From Clostridiales bacterium UBA1316 (GTDB lineage: Bacteria; Bacillota; Clostridia; Oscillospirales; Oscillospiraceae): a stretch of 22,042 bases of DNA. Below the pieces are notes generated by a model. It was not told the DNA's origin and did not search any database. It was given only the letters and a program-made list of their open reading frames with translations. The stretch is from assembly GCA_002307055.1 (NCBI GenBank), contig DBTM01000028.1, forward strand, positions 1 through 22,042. The letters run 5' to 3'. The first letter of the stretch is position 1; each line of letters opens with the position of its first letter. Shown here in pieces: positions 7,013 through 15,429 of the stretch. Both the position numbers and the translations under genes were made by a program.

Positions 7013-10000
7013 TTACAGAGCACTCGCGTACGCACGGACAAATTTCATCGCTTCGTCAACGACTTTTGGTGTACGCAGCTTTAATGAAATAACCGGGACG
7101 GCACCTGCTTCAATCTTTACCCGGCCCTTATATTCCGGCTTGCTGTATAACGCTGAAACACGATTCATTTCAAACTCGTTCAGCCGCAGACGTATATATC
7201 CGGCTTTCTGTGAAATTTCCGTAATGCCGGCTATTGTTGCTTCTCCTCGGAGCAATGCGATGGAGACAAGCGCCACAGCTTCCTTTGGGGGATCACCGTA
7301 GCGGTCAATAAGCTCGGAAATCATCTCGTCGGCATCGTCTTCTGTTCGAATTCTTGCAATACGGCGATATAAATCCATCCTCTGTTCTCCGGACGGGACG
7401 TATTTTTCCGGAATGTTTGCGGAAACGGCAAAATCGGCAGCGCAATCTGTACGTTTTTCCGGTTTCTCGCCTTTTTCCTCAAGAACCGCTTCCTCAAGAA
7501 GCTTCAGGTACATGTCGTAACCCACGCTCATCATGTGACCCGACTGTTCGGCTCCGAGCAGATTGCCCGCACCGCGAATTTCAAGATCACGCATCGCTAT
7601 TTTGAAGCCGGAGTTGAATTCGGCAAATTCCCAGATAGCGGAAAGCCTTTTTTCAGCAATTTCCGTCAGAACCTTTCCCTGCTTGAAGGTGAGATAAGCA
7701 AAGGCGCGGCGGGGGGAACGGCCAACGCGTCCTCTGATCTGGTGCAGCTGTGATAAACCAAGCTTATCGGCGTCTTCAATGATGAGCGTATTGACATTCG
7801 GAATGTCAATGCCGGTTTCAATAATCGTCGTGCAGACAAGAACCTGTATCTCGCCCGCGGACATGCTTTCCATAACGCCGCTCAGCCGGTCTTCTTCCAT
7901 CTGTCCGTGTCCGACAGCGACCGAAATTCCCTCCAGCATGGCAGACAGCCGCGACGCCGTCCGGTCTATGTTTTCCACACGGTTGTGGATATAATAGACC
8001 TGCCCGCCGCGCGAAACCTCGCGCCGTATAGCGTCGCACAGGATACTCCAGTCATGCTCAAGCACATAGGTCTGCACCGGCTGCCGGTCTCTCGGCGGTT
8101 CTTCGATCGTCGACATATCGCGGATGCCGGACAGCGCCATATTCAATGTCCTCGGAATCGGTGTCGCCGATAGTGTTAAGGCGTCCACCTGTTTTGAAAT
8201 TTCTTTTAGCCGCTCTTTGTGAGAAACACCGAAGCGCTGCTCCTCGTCGACAATCAGCAGACCGAGCTTCTTAAACACGACATCCTTCTGCAGCAGGCGG
8301 TGCGTGCCGATAACGAGGTCTACCGAGCCGTTTTCAATGGCTTTAACGGCACTTTTTATCTGTGCCGGTGATCGAAAACGGCTTAATACCTCAATTTTTA
8401 TAGGATATCCCGCGAAACGGCGCATCGAGGTAATATAGTGCTGCTGTGCCAAAACCGTTGTCGGAACGAGCAGCGCCGCCTGATAACCATCTAAAATGCA
8501 CTTCATCACCGCGCGGAGGGCGACCTCTGTTTTTCCGTAACCGACATCGCCGCAGAGGAGCCGATCCATCGGAATGGCGTGCTCCATGTCGGCTTTGATT
8601 TCTTCAATGCACCGGAGCTGGTCGTCTGTCTCCTGATAACCGAATCGTTCCTCAAATTCTGTCTGCCAGACGGAATCAGGCGCAAAGGCGTGCCCCGTCA
8701 AGCGCTGACGCGCGGCATACAGCTCAATGAGCTCCTTTGCCATCTCTTTAGCCGCGCCCTTAGCTCGGATCTTTGCCTTTGTCCACTCCGCTCCGCCCAT
8801 TCTCGAGAGCTTGATCGGCGCATCCTCGCCGCCGCCGATATATTTTGAAATGAGGTCAAGCTGTGTTGCCGGTACATATAAGCTGTCGGTTCCGGCATAC
8901 GCAATTTTCACATAGTCCTTTTCAATACCGTCCACCGGCATCTTAAAAATCCCAATGTATCGCCCGATCCCATGATGCTCATGGACAACGAGATCACCTG
9001 GCGACAAATCCGTGAAGCTTTGCAGGCGCTCCCTGTTTGATGGCAGCGCCTTTTTCTTCTTCCGCAGAGACACCGGTTCTACAAACTGCCCTTCCGTAAT
9101 AACAGCGAGCTTTGCTCCGGGATATTCCATACCCGCTGACAGCGCGCCGATTGCAATAATGCAGCAGTCAGTTTCCGGCAGCTCGGTCAAAGCAAAGTCA
9201 ATGGTCGCAGGGATATTGTGTTCTTTAAGATAATCATACAATATTTTCGCGCGGCGTTCATCCTGACACAGGATAATTGTCTTATAGCCCGAGCCTGAAT
9301 AATGCGCGATATCCCCGGCTGCTGTTTCAAAGCTCCCGCCGTAGGACGGCAGCTGTTTCGCCGAGATATTGAGGATTGCCCGCGGTTTAAGGGGATATTT
9401 GCTCCCGGTGAAGCTGTCCGCCATCACAACCGGGAAATCTTCTATTTTCCCGCAGAATTCCTCCCAATCCAAAGAAAACCGAACGAGGCTGCTGTCAATA
9501 ACACCCGCTTCCAGGAGCGTCTTGGTATCTTCACCGAGCTGCCACAGAAAATTTTTCGATCGTTCACCGATTCTCGCCGGTTCGTTGATAATAATTACAG
9601 CCGTGTCATCGATGTACTCCAGAGCCGAGGACATAGGATATATGATTTCCATATATTTATCCCAGGCGGAGAAGGTGCGTCTGTTTTCCAGCCGCTCTAT
9701 ATCCGAAGTGAGGTTTTTCTTCAGCTCAGGATTGCTGGATTTGCGCTTTTCCAGGGTAAGCAGGAGAGCGGTAAGTGCCTTTTTCAAGCCTTCTTCGCCA
9801 GCGCCGCCGTCTCCCTTGTACAAAGCGGCAAGCGTTTCCGCCGCCGGCAAAACAAGCGCGGAATCGACAGTTTTTGACCGGCGTTGCGTCGATACATCAA
9901 AACTGCTGATGGAATCAACCTCATCCCCGAAAAATTCACACCGGAACGGCATGTCATCTGCCGGTGAAAAAAAATCAAGAATACCGCCTCTTAAGGCGAA

Positions 10001-10513
10001 TTGTCCGGCTCCTTCAACCTGCTCGCACCGGCTGTAGCCGTTTTTAACAAGCGTATCGGCAACAGCCCCCAAATCATAGGTGCCGCCTATTCGAAGCTCG
10101 ATCGCCGCGTCATTCATAAATGCTTTCGGCATCGTTCTCATAAGCAGGCCGTCTATTGTCGCAACGATGATTGGCGCACCGCTTTGCATCTGATACAGCG
10201 CGTGCAACCGCCGCTGCTCAAGCTGCCTTGATACACCCTCGGCATTATAGAAAGTAAATTCTCTTCCGGCCAGTAAAACAGCCTGCTCGGACGTAAATGA
10301 TTCTAAATCCGAAGCGACCCTCTTCATTTCCATTTCATCGGTGCAGACAATAACGACAGGTCTGCCCGTCAGGCTCCGGATTGACGCGGCAGCGTGCGAC
10401 TTGTGTATGCCGTCAAGTCCGGATACAACAATGGGGCAGCCTCCGCCTTCTATTCTGGCGGCAATCTGGGCAAAGCCGATTTCATTCATTAGGGCCGTCG
10501 TTAAAGCACGCAT
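7013..10513 (-). CDS. mfd: Transcription-repair coupling factor Mfd
   Basis: A 1166-aa ATP-driven translocase that removes RNA polymerase stalled at DNA damage and recruits UvrA. The N-terminal UvrB-like region includes GGILDFFSP. The RNA polymerase-interacting CarD-like domain is near residues 495-550 (GDLVVHEHHGIGRYIGIFKM). Helicase motifs follow: GDVGYGKTEVALRA near 655, VDEEQRFG near 753, SATPIPRTLNMAL near 790, and QIRGRVGRS near 925. The C-terminal TRCF domain closes the protein. The start at 10513 has AGGGAG ahead. The frame can open 17 codons further upstream at a GTG, but that GTG lies inside a hairpin without a clear ribosome site. It is co-directional with rsmG across a 164-base gap holding a parS site. 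No clear terminator follows the gene. Confidence 0.97.
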   Translation of the reverse strand: MRALTTALMNEIGFAQIAARIEGGGCPIVVSGLDGIHKSHAAASIRSLTGRPVVIVCTDEMEMKRVASDLESFTSEQAVLLAGREFTFYNAEGVSRQLEQRRLHALYQMQSGAPIIVATIDGLLMRTMPKAFMNDAAIELRIGGTYDLGAVADTLVKNGYSRCEQVEGAGQFALRGGILDFFSPADDMPFRCEFFGDEVDSISSFDVSTQRRSKTVDSALVLPAAETLAALYKGDGGAGEEGLKKALTALLLTLEKRKSSNPELKKNLTSDIERLENRRTFSAWDKYMEIIYPMSSALEYIDDTAVIIINEPARIGERSKNFLWQLGEDTKTLLEAGVIDSSLVRFSLDWEEFCGKIEDFPVVMADSFTGSKYPLKPRAILNISAKQLPSYGGSFETAAGDIAHYSGSGYKTIILCQDERRAKILYDYLKEHNIPATIDFALTELPETDCCIIAIGALSAGMEYPGAKLAVITEGQFVEPVSLRKKKKALPSNRERLQSFTDLSPGDLVVHEHHGIGRYIGIFKMPVDGIEKDYVKIAYAGTDSLYVPATQLDLISKYIGGGEDAPIKLSRMGGAEWTKAKIRAKGAAKEMAKELIELYAARQRLTGHAFAPDSVWQTEFEERFGYQETDDQLRCIEEIKADMEHAIPMDRLLCGDVGYGKTEVALRAVMKCILDGYQAALLVPTTVLAQQHYITSMRRFAGYPIKIEVLSRFRSPAQIKSAVKAIENGSVDLVIGTHRLLQKDVVFKKLGLLIVDEEQRFGVSHKERLKEISKQVDALTLSATPIPRTLNMALSGIRDMSTIEEPPRDRQPVQTYVLEHDWSILCDAIRREVSRGGQVYYIHNRVENIDRTASRLSAMLEGISVAVGHGQMEEDRLSGVMESMSAGEIQVLVCTTIIETGIDIPNVNTLIIEDADKLGLSQLHQIRGRVGRSPRRAFAYLTFKQGKVLTEIAEKRLSAIWEFAEFNSGFKIAMRDLEIRGAGNLLGAEQSGHMMSVGYDMYLKLLEEAVLEEKGEKPEKRTDCAADFAVSANIPEKYVPSGEQRMDLYRRIARIRTEDDADEMISELIDRYGDPPKEAVALVSIALLRGEATIAGITEISQKAGYIRLRLNEFEMNRVSALYSKPEYKGRVKIEAGAVPVISLKLRTPKVVDEAMKFVRAYASAL

Positions 10514-10558
10514 CGTTCTGCTCCCTGTCTGTAAAAATATACCAATTTGTGAACGCAG

Positions 10559-10601
10559 CACCACCCCGATATTAAGACATATCGGGGGTGGTGTTATTTT
10601 T
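10559..10601 (+). terminator. Intrinsic terminator facing against the surrounding genes
   Basis: A near-perfect 14-bp stem (10559-10572 with 10579-10593, one bulged G) and a six-base loop. It is followed on the plus strand by TTATTTTT (10594-10601). The U-tract is on the plus-strand side, whereas rsmG and mfd are both transcribed on the minus strand. On that strand the hairpin is followed by CTGCGTTC, which would not terminate. Confidence 0.65.
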
Positions 10602-10617
10602 GATCTGTTATTTCCAA

Positions 10618-10633
10618 TGTTTCACGTGAAACA
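10618..10633. promoter_or_regulatory. parS site 1 (ParB loading site)
   Basis: TGTTTCACGTGAAACA, a perfect palindrome that fits the canonical bacterial parS consensus TGTTNCACGTGAAACA, extended to 18 bases by flanking A and T. It lies between rsmG and mfd, about 8 kb from the origin core. Confidence 0.97.
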
Positions 10634-10677
10634 TTTCTGCGCTTGGGTACTTAAAGCGATCATTATATTCTCGGCAG

Positions 10678-11385
10678 CTAAAGCGGGCTTTTTTGGATTT
10701 TTGCAAATCTGCGGGGGTACTGGGCTGGCGTTGCCGCGGTTTTTCGTATTATGACCGCTCTGTGGATAATGCCCGTCCCCGGAATTTCATAATCAACGAT
10801 TTTCTCGGTCGCGGCTCCGAGTTTTTTAAAAGCGTTTCGCGCCTCATTTATTTCAGCATCGGAGTCTATGCCCTTCATAGCGATAAACACGCCGCCTGCT
10901 TTTATAAAAGGCAGACATATTTCAGCCAGAACATTGAGCCGCGCAACAGCGCGCGACACGGCAAAATCAAATCCCTCACGCATATCCGGCAGCAATGCCG
11001 CTTCTTCCGCTCGTGCGTGCATGCAGCGGATATCCGGCAATTGAAGATGCGCGCTCAATTCTTCTAAGAACGCAACCTTCTTTTGCTGCGCGTCGAGCAA
11101 GGTCAAACGAAGAGCCTTTTCAGCGATTTTCATAGGGATACCGGGGAATCCGGCGCCGCTGCCAATATCGATAACGGATTTGCCCGTGAAAGAGTCAAGC
11201 GTCAATAATGCCAGGCAGTCGAGAAAGTGCAGCTCGGCTGTGTCCTTTTCCCCCGCGATCGCCGTTAAGTTCATAACTCGGTTTTTTTCTTCAAGAAACT
11301 CGTAATAGCGGCAGAATTTATCAAGAGATTCTGTCGGCAGGCTAAGACTGAGTTTTAATGCACCTTGAATCAGTATATTCTTCAT
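10678..11385 (-). CDS. rsmG: 16S rRNA (guanine-N7) methyltransferase RsmG (GidB)
   Basis: Uses S-adenosylmethionine to methylate N7 of G527 in 16S rRNA. Loss of this modification in other bacteria gives low-level streptomycin resistance. The 235-aa protein shows FCRYYEFLEEKNRVMNLTAI in the N-terminal helices, the SAM motif VIDIGSGAGFPGIPMKI near residues 70-87, LLDAQQKKVAFLEEL, SRAVA, and the typical basic tail (YPRRFAKIQKSPL). The start at 11385 lies nine bases past the mscL stop. The nearest ribosome-like site (AAGGAT) is about 15 bases away, so translation may depend on coupling to mscL. In many Firmicutes rsmG sits with mnmG and mnmE. Here it is attached to the par-serS-mscL run instead. 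Confidence 0.96.
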   Translation of the reverse strand: MKNILIQGALKLSLSLPTESLDKFCRYYEFLEEKNRVMNLTAIAGEKDTAELHFLDCLALLTLDSFTGKSVIDIGSGAGFPGIPMKIAEKALRLTLLDAQQKKVAFLEELSAHLQLPDIRCMHARAEEAALLPDMREGFDFAVSRAVARLNVLAEICLPFIKAGGVFIAMKGIDSDAEINEARNAFKKLGAATEKIVDYEIPGTGIIHRAVIIRKTAATPAQYPRRFAKIQKSPL

Positions 11386-11394
11386 TATGTCTGA

Positions 11395-11844
11395 CTATTT
11401 ATCCTTCTGTTGTTTAAGTATATCCCTGATTTCAGTCAGCAGCAGCTCTTCTTTTGTTGGAGCCGCAGGAGCAGGCGGCGCTTCTTCCTGCTTTCTCTTT
11501 AACCTGTTGATTCCTTTGACGAAGAGAAAAACGATAATGGCAAGTATCAGAAACTCAATGACAGTGTTGATAAAGATACCCACATTCATTTCAATCGGCT
11601 TAGGTTGGTTGAAAAAACGCGGAAGGTCGATAACCCAATTTTTGAAATCAACGCCGCCCAGGAACATACCAATAAAGGGCATGACAATATCATTCACGAT
11701 CGAGGCAATAATTTTGGAAAAAGCACCGCCGATAATGACGCCGACGGCTAGGTCTATAACGTTCCCTTTAATCGCAAAAGCTTTGAATTCACCGGCGATC
11801 TTTTTTACAGCCGACCCGCCCTTTTTTATGTCAGGTTTTTTCAT
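11395..11844 (-). CDS. mscL: Large-conductance mechanosensitive channel
   Basis: A 149-aa inner-membrane channel that opens under membrane tension and releases solutes on hypo-osmotic shock. Family motifs are GNVIDLAVGVIIGGAFSKII in the first transmembrane helix (about residues 27-46), VNDIVMPFIG just after it, an extracellular loop, and a second helix (TVIEFLILAIIVFLFVKGIN, about 92-111). The cytoplasmic end has an Ala/Pro hinge and the helix EELLLTEIRDIL. Its ATG overlaps the serS stop by four bases (ATGA), with GGAGGTTATTAA inside the serS end as ribosome site. This indicates coupled translation with serS. Confidence 0.97.
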   Translation of the reverse strand: MKKPDIKKGGSAVKKIAGEFKAFAIKGNVIDLAVGVIIGGAFSKIIASIVNDIVMPFIGMFLGGVDFKNWVIDLPRFFNQPKPIEMNVGIFINTVIEFLILAIIVFLFVKGINRLKRKQEEAPPAPAAPTKEELLLTEIRDILKQQKDK

Positions 11845-13124
11845 TTAATAACCTCCAGCCCTCCAAGGTACTTGCGGAGTACCTCCGGAATGATTACACT
11901 TCCGTCTTTCTGCTGATTCTGTTCGACAAGCGCGGGCAGAATTCTGCTGGTCGCGAGGCCTGAACCGTTGAGCGTATGGACAAACTCAATTTTGCCGGTC
12001 GCCTCTCTCTTAAACCGCATCGCGCCGCGCCGCGCCTGATAATCACGCGCGTTTGAGACAGAGGAAACCTCTTTATAACCGGCCATTGAAGGAATCTGGA
12101 TTTCAATATCGTAGGTACGCGCCATAGAAGCCGAGCAGTCGCCGGCGGCCAGCTTCACCGTTCTGAAATGGAACCCAAGCCCTTTGACAAGCGCCTCCGC
12201 TTTCCCGACAAGCTCCCCGAAAGCGTCATCAGATAATTCGGGTTTCGTAAACTGTACCATTTCAACCTTATTGAACTGGTGCCCGCGTACCATACCGCGC
12301 TCATCAGCGCGGTAGGAGCCGGCTTCGCGCCTGAAACACGGCGTATAGGAGATATATTTGCGCGGCAGCTCTGCTTCAGTAAGAATTTCGTCCCGGTGCA
12401 GCGATACCAGCGCCGTTTCGGCAGTCGGCAGCATAAAACGGCGTCTTTCGTCCTCATGATTATCCAGCCAGTAGACGTCATCCTCAAATTTCGGGAACTG
12501 ACCGGCTGTGAGTCCGCATTCATATCCGAGCATGTGCGGAACGAGTACGAGCTCATATCCGTCGGCTAAATGCGTGTCTATAAAATAATTCAGGAGTGCC
12601 CATTCAAGCCGGGCCCCTATACCGCGGTATATCCAAAATCCGCTGCCGGAGAGCTTGGCGCCGCGGACGTAATCGATCAGCCCCAGCTTTGTACACAGGT
12701 CGACATGGTTTGATGGTTCAAAATCAAATGTTTTAGGTTCTCCGAAATAACGAATGGGTAAATTATTCTCTTTCCCTCCCGGCACCAGGTCGTCATCAGG
12801 CAGGTTTGGAAGGCTCAGCAGAAGCGTATTATATTCACTTTCAACATCCTTTAGCTTCGTTTCAGATGTCTTTATAATTTCTTTAATTTCGTTCATCTGC
12901 GAAACAAGCGCTGTCGTATCGGCGCCGTCCTTTTTCAGCTGCGGCATTTGCTTTGATATTTTGTTCTGTTCGGCTTTGCAGTTTTCTGACTTCAAAATGA
13001 GCTCTCGTCTCAAACTGTCCAGCTCGAGGATTCTGTCGACCGTATCGCAGCAATCGATTTCTTTATTTTGAAACCGACCCTTTACTTCATCCGGTTTTTC
13101 TCTTATCAGCTTAATATCAATCAT
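11841..13124 (-). CDS. serS: Seryl-tRNA synthetase
   Basis: Charges tRNA-Ser with serine (and tRNA-Sec where present). The 427-aa protein has the long N-terminal coiled-coil arm (about residues 30-105) that grips the tRNA variable arm, then the class II core. Motif 2 is CFRREAGSYRADERG...HQFNKVEM near residue 260. Motif 3 is NGSGLATSRILPALVE near residue 385. The serine-site loop reads TAETALVSLHRDEIL, a variant of the common TAEVPVTNLH form. The start overlaps the preceding gene's stop by four bases, with AAGGTG ahead. No T-box leader is possible at this position, so expression should follow the parA operon promoter. Confidence 0.97.
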   Translation of the reverse strand: MIDIKLIREKPDEVKGRFQNKEIDCCDTVDRILELDSLRRELILKSENCKAEQNKISKQMPQLKKDGADTTALVSQMNEIKEIIKTSETKLKDVESEYNTLLLSLPNLPDDDLVPGGKENNLPIRYFGEPKTFDFEPSNHVDLCTKLGLIDYVRGAKLSGSGFWIYRGIGARLEWALLNYFIDTHLADGYELVLVPHMLGYECGLTAGQFPKFEDDVYWLDNHEDERRRFMLPTAETALVSLHRDEILTEAELPRKYISYTPCFRREAGSYRADERGMVRGHQFNKVEMVQFTKPELSDDAFGELVGKAEALVKGLGFHFRTVKLAAGDCSASMARTYDIEIQIPSMAGYKEVSSVSNARDYQARRGAMRFKREATGKIEFVHTLNGSGLATSRILPALVEQNQQKDGSVIIPEVLRKYLGGLEVIK

Positions 13125-13576
13125 TTCTTATTCACCTTGACTTCATACTTCTTCAACAGTTCATTATATTTCGTGAGAAGCTCATTATATTGCGCCGTGT
13201 CATTTGTGATCACATTCTGCACATCGCTCTGCCATTGCTGTTTAACGTTACTATTCTGGCTTTCGAGGTCGCTGATTTTCGCTTCCAGGTCCGCAATCTG
13301 TTTTTTATACGCATCATTATCCGTTTGAAGCTGCAGATTCGCAGTTTGCAGATTCGCGATATTCTGCTGTGCCGTTGCGTTCTGCTCGTTAAGCGTATGA
13401 AGGTCTGAATTATTGCGCTGCTGTATAAAATACGACAGCATTATAAAAAAGAGAACAATAACAAAAAGCGCCGCGATATAAATGTAAACAGATTTTCTGG
13501 ATTTCGTTTTTTTACTATTTTCTTGTTTAATTGTATCGATGTTTTGCATAGGCAATTCGTCTGCTCTTTTTTGCAT
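13121..13576 (-). CDS. Single-pass membrane protein with long coiled coil, unknown role
   Basis: A 151-aa protein that I do not recognise as a named family. About 29 mostly polar and basic N-terminal residues (KKTKSRKS) precede one transmembrane helix at about residues 30-51 (YIYIAALFVIVLFFIMLSYF). A Gln/Asn/Leu-rich coiled coil runs through most of the remainder, with heptad-like repeats (ANLQTANLQLQTDN, IADLEAKISDLES). Basic residues before the helix predict an outside coiled coil. The topology resembles small divisome proteins such as FtsL or DivIC, but no sequence motif supports that. It starts 15 bases after parB with AAAGGAG ahead, and its stop overlaps serS by four bases, so it is in the par operon. 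A role in division or envelope organisation is only inferred from topology and position. Confidence 0.8.
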   Translation of the reverse strand: MQKRADELPMQNIDTIKQENSKKTKSRKSVYIYIAALFVIVLFFIMLSYFIQQRNNSDLHTLNEQNATAQQNIANLQTANLQLQTDNDAYKKQIADLEAKISDLESQNSNVKQQWQSDVQNVITNDTAQYNELLTKYNELLKKYEVKVNKK

Positions 13577-13591
13577 CGTACGGTTTCTCCT

Positions 13592-14455
13592 TTATCCTTG
13601 AAGAGAGGACAGCAATTCATACAATCGTTCAAAGTCCTCGCGGTCATAATACTCTATTTCGATGCGGCCTTTCGATTTTCCGTCGGTTATTTTCACACGT
13701 CTTCCGAGCGATTTTGTCAATCTGTTCTCGAGCTCCTCAATATAGTTGACAACCAGCCTGTCACCGGTTTGCCGCTCGTCCTCCGACCGTTCTCTTTTAA
13801 TCCGTTTGACCAGCTTTTCCGCGTCTCTGACCGTCATGTTGTTGTCGGCAATCGCCTGTGCTGCAGCCTGCATCTCCTCCTGACTGTCGAGTGATAAAAG
13901 CGTTCTGGCCGAGCCGACAGAGAGCTCGCCGATTTCCAGCTTCCTTAATAGGCTTTCAGGCAAAGCAAGCAGCCGCAGCGCATTTGCTATAACCGGCCTC
14001 GACTTGCTGACACGCTGAGCCACCAGCTCCTGAGTCATACCGTATTCTGTTATCAGTGTTTTGTAGCCAAGCGCTTCTTCAACGGGATTCAGGTTTTCTC
14101 TCTGGAGATTTTCAACCATCGCGAGCTCAGTGGCTTTTTTATCATCAGCCTCGATCACTCGGGCAGGCACCTCGTATAAGCCGGCAATTCTGGACGCGCG
14201 CCATCGGCGTTCTCCGGCAATAATCTGATAATACCCGCTGCCGAGGCGCCGTACCGTCAGCGGCTGCAGAACGCCGTGTTCTTTAATCGATTCCGCCAGC
14301 TCTGAAAGCCCTTCCTCATCAAATACACTTCGAGGCTGTTCTTTGCGCGGCTCGACTTTCGAGATTGGCAAATAGACAAAATCGTTTGGGATTGCTTCAA
14401 GCGCCGCATCCCCGAATAAAGCGCCGAGACCTGTTCCAAGCCCCTTTTCCGCCAT
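13592..14455 (-). CDS. parB: Chromosome-partitioning protein ParB (Spo0J)
   Basis: A CTP-dependent DNA clamp that loads at parS, spreads, recruits SMC and stimulates ParA. The 287-aa protein has the ParB nuclease-like CTP-binding domain: PRKEQPR, the C-motif GERRWRA, and ENLQRENLNPVEEA. A helix-turn-helix region follows (TQELVAQRVSKSRPVIANALRLL). The C-terminal dimerisation part is RIEIEYYDREDFERLYELL. Two canonical parS targets are in the same window. The start at 14455 has AAGGAG about ten bases ahead. It is a full-length ParB with CTP motifs intact, next to ParA. In sporulating Firmicutes this protein also acts in forespore chromosome capture. Confidence 0.97.
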   Translation of the reverse strand: MAEKGLGTGLGALFGDAALEAIPNDFVYLPISKVEPRKEQPRSVFDEEGLSELAESIKEHGVLQPLTVRRLGSGYYQIIAGERRWRASRIAGLYEVPARVIEADDKKATELAMVENLQRENLNPVEEALGYKTLITEYGMTQELVAQRVSKSRPVIANALRLLALPESLLRKLEIGELSVGSARTLLSLDSQEEMQAAAQAIADNNMTVRDAEKLVKRIKRERSEDERQTGDRLVVNYIEELENRLTKSLGRRVKITDGKSKGRIEIEYYDREDFERLYELLSSLQG

Positions 14456-14476
14456 TCATTTTCTCTCCTTAAAATA

Positions 14477-14503
14477 ACTGCATTTCCAGCCGGATTCTGC
14501 AGT
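14477..14503 (-). terminator. Weak hairpin between parA and parB, possible attenuator or processing site
   Basis: ACTGCA/TGCAGT arms (six pairs) enclose an inner TCC/GGA pair-set with loop GGCT. TATTTT follows on the minus strand, just ahead of the parB ribosome site. It could trim transcription so that ParA and ParB levels differ, but the stem is short. Confidence 0.3.
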
Positions 14504-14526
14504 CGTCGTATTTGATGTTTACTTAA

Positions 14527-15297
14527 TTAATCAGACGGTGCTTTGTTGCGGCGCATAAATTCCCTCGCAAGCTCGATGTACGTCTGCGCTCCGCGCGAAA
14601 AGCGGTCATAGACAAGAACGGGAAGCCCGTGGCTCGGCGCCTCCGATATCCTGACGTTCCGCGGGATAACGATATTATAGACCTTGTTCTTAAAAAACTT
14701 CTTCACCTCGTCCGCCACCTGCATCGAGAAATTGGTCCTTGAATCAAACATTGTCAAAAGGACGCCCTCAATTTCGATTGCCGGATTCAAGGCTTTTTTC
14801 GTCATTCTGATGGTTGATATCAGATCCGTTAAACCCTCCAGCGCAAAATATTCGCACTGGACGGGGATGAGCACACTGTCGGCTGCACACAGCGCATTAA
14901 GCGTCAGCATTTCCAGCGACGGCGGGCAGTCAATAAATATGTAATCATACCTGGATTTAATTCCCGCCAGCGCCTTTTTTAATATGTATTCCCGCGCCTC
15001 AGCGCTGACAAGCTCAATACCCGCACCTGACAAGATTGCATTTGACGGCAGAACGTCACCAAATTTCGTTACAACAATTGCTTTTTCGGCTTGTACACCA
15101 TCCACAAGAACATTGTATAAATTCGGGGTCGCGACATTTTTGTCAACGCCCATCCCGGATGTGCAATTTCCCTGAGGGTCAATATCACACAGTAATACCT
15201 TGACGCCGGCTTCTTTCAGTGCGCAGCACAGATTCACGCAAGTCGTCGTCTTTCCCACGCCGCCCTTTTGATTTGTGACGGCGATTATTTTTCCCAT
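14527..15297 (-). CDS. parA: Chromosome-partitioning ATPase ParA (Soj)
   Basis: A 256-aa deviant-Walker ATPase. KGGVGKTTTCVNL near residue 11 carries the signature second lysine, DIDPQGNCTSG is the A-prime motif, and DYIFIDCPPSL is Walker B. ATP-bound dimers coat the nucleoid, and ParB stimulates hydrolysis. In Bacillus, Soj also regulates DnaA. The length and the absence of an N-terminal helix-turn-helix mark it as the chromosomal Soj type rather than a large plasmid ParA. The start at 15297 follows GGAGGTGA. It is the first gene of the leftward run parA-parB-13121..13576-serS-mscL-rsmG. The promoter has a parS site about 20 bases upstream, so ParB spreading could repress the operon. Confidence 0.97.
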   Translation of the reverse strand: MGKIIAVTNQKGGVGKTTTCVNLCCALKEAGVKVLLCDIDPQGNCTSGMGVDKNVATPNLYNVLVDGVQAEKAIVVTKFGDVLPSNAILSGAGIELVSAEAREYILKKALAGIKSRYDYIFIDCPPSLEMLTLNALCAADSVLIPVQCEYFALEGLTDLISTIRMTKKALNPAIEIEGVLLTMFDSRTNFSMQVADEVKKFFKNKVYNIVIPRNVRISEAPSHGLPVLVYDRFSRGAQTYIELAREFMRRNKAPSD

Positions 15298-15333
15298 ATG
15301 TTCAGTTTCACCTCCAGATATTGACGCTTTCTC

Positions 15334-15361
15334 ATTATAGCATAACAGACCTTGTTTTCAA
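15334..15361 (-). promoter_or_regulatory. Sigma-A promoter of the parA operon
   Basis: On the minus strand, TTGAAA (15361-15356), a 16-base spacer, and TATAAT (15339-15334) with a TG extension (TGCTATAAT). parS site 2 lies 18 bases upstream of the -35 box. Confidence 0.8.
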
Positions 15362-15379
15362 GGATAATAATCACTAAAA

Positions 15380-15395
15380 TGTTTCACGTGAAACA
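15380..15395. promoter_or_regulatory. parS site 2 (ParB loading site)
   Basis: A second exact TGTTTCACGTGAAACA, again with flanking A and T, in the gap between the gpr stop and the parA promoter. It is identical over 18 bases to the site at 10618, and about 3 kb from the origin core. Confidence 0.97.
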
Positions 15396-15429
15396 TTCGT
15401 CACTTTTTTGTTTGATTATCGGCTTTTGA

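Noticed and set aside
9302..10037. Two plus-strand open frames of about 190-220 codons inside mfd
   Set aside because: They lie fully antisense to the intact, motif-rich mfd frame, lack ribosome sites and show no recognisable protein features. They follow from the codon bias of the opposite strand.
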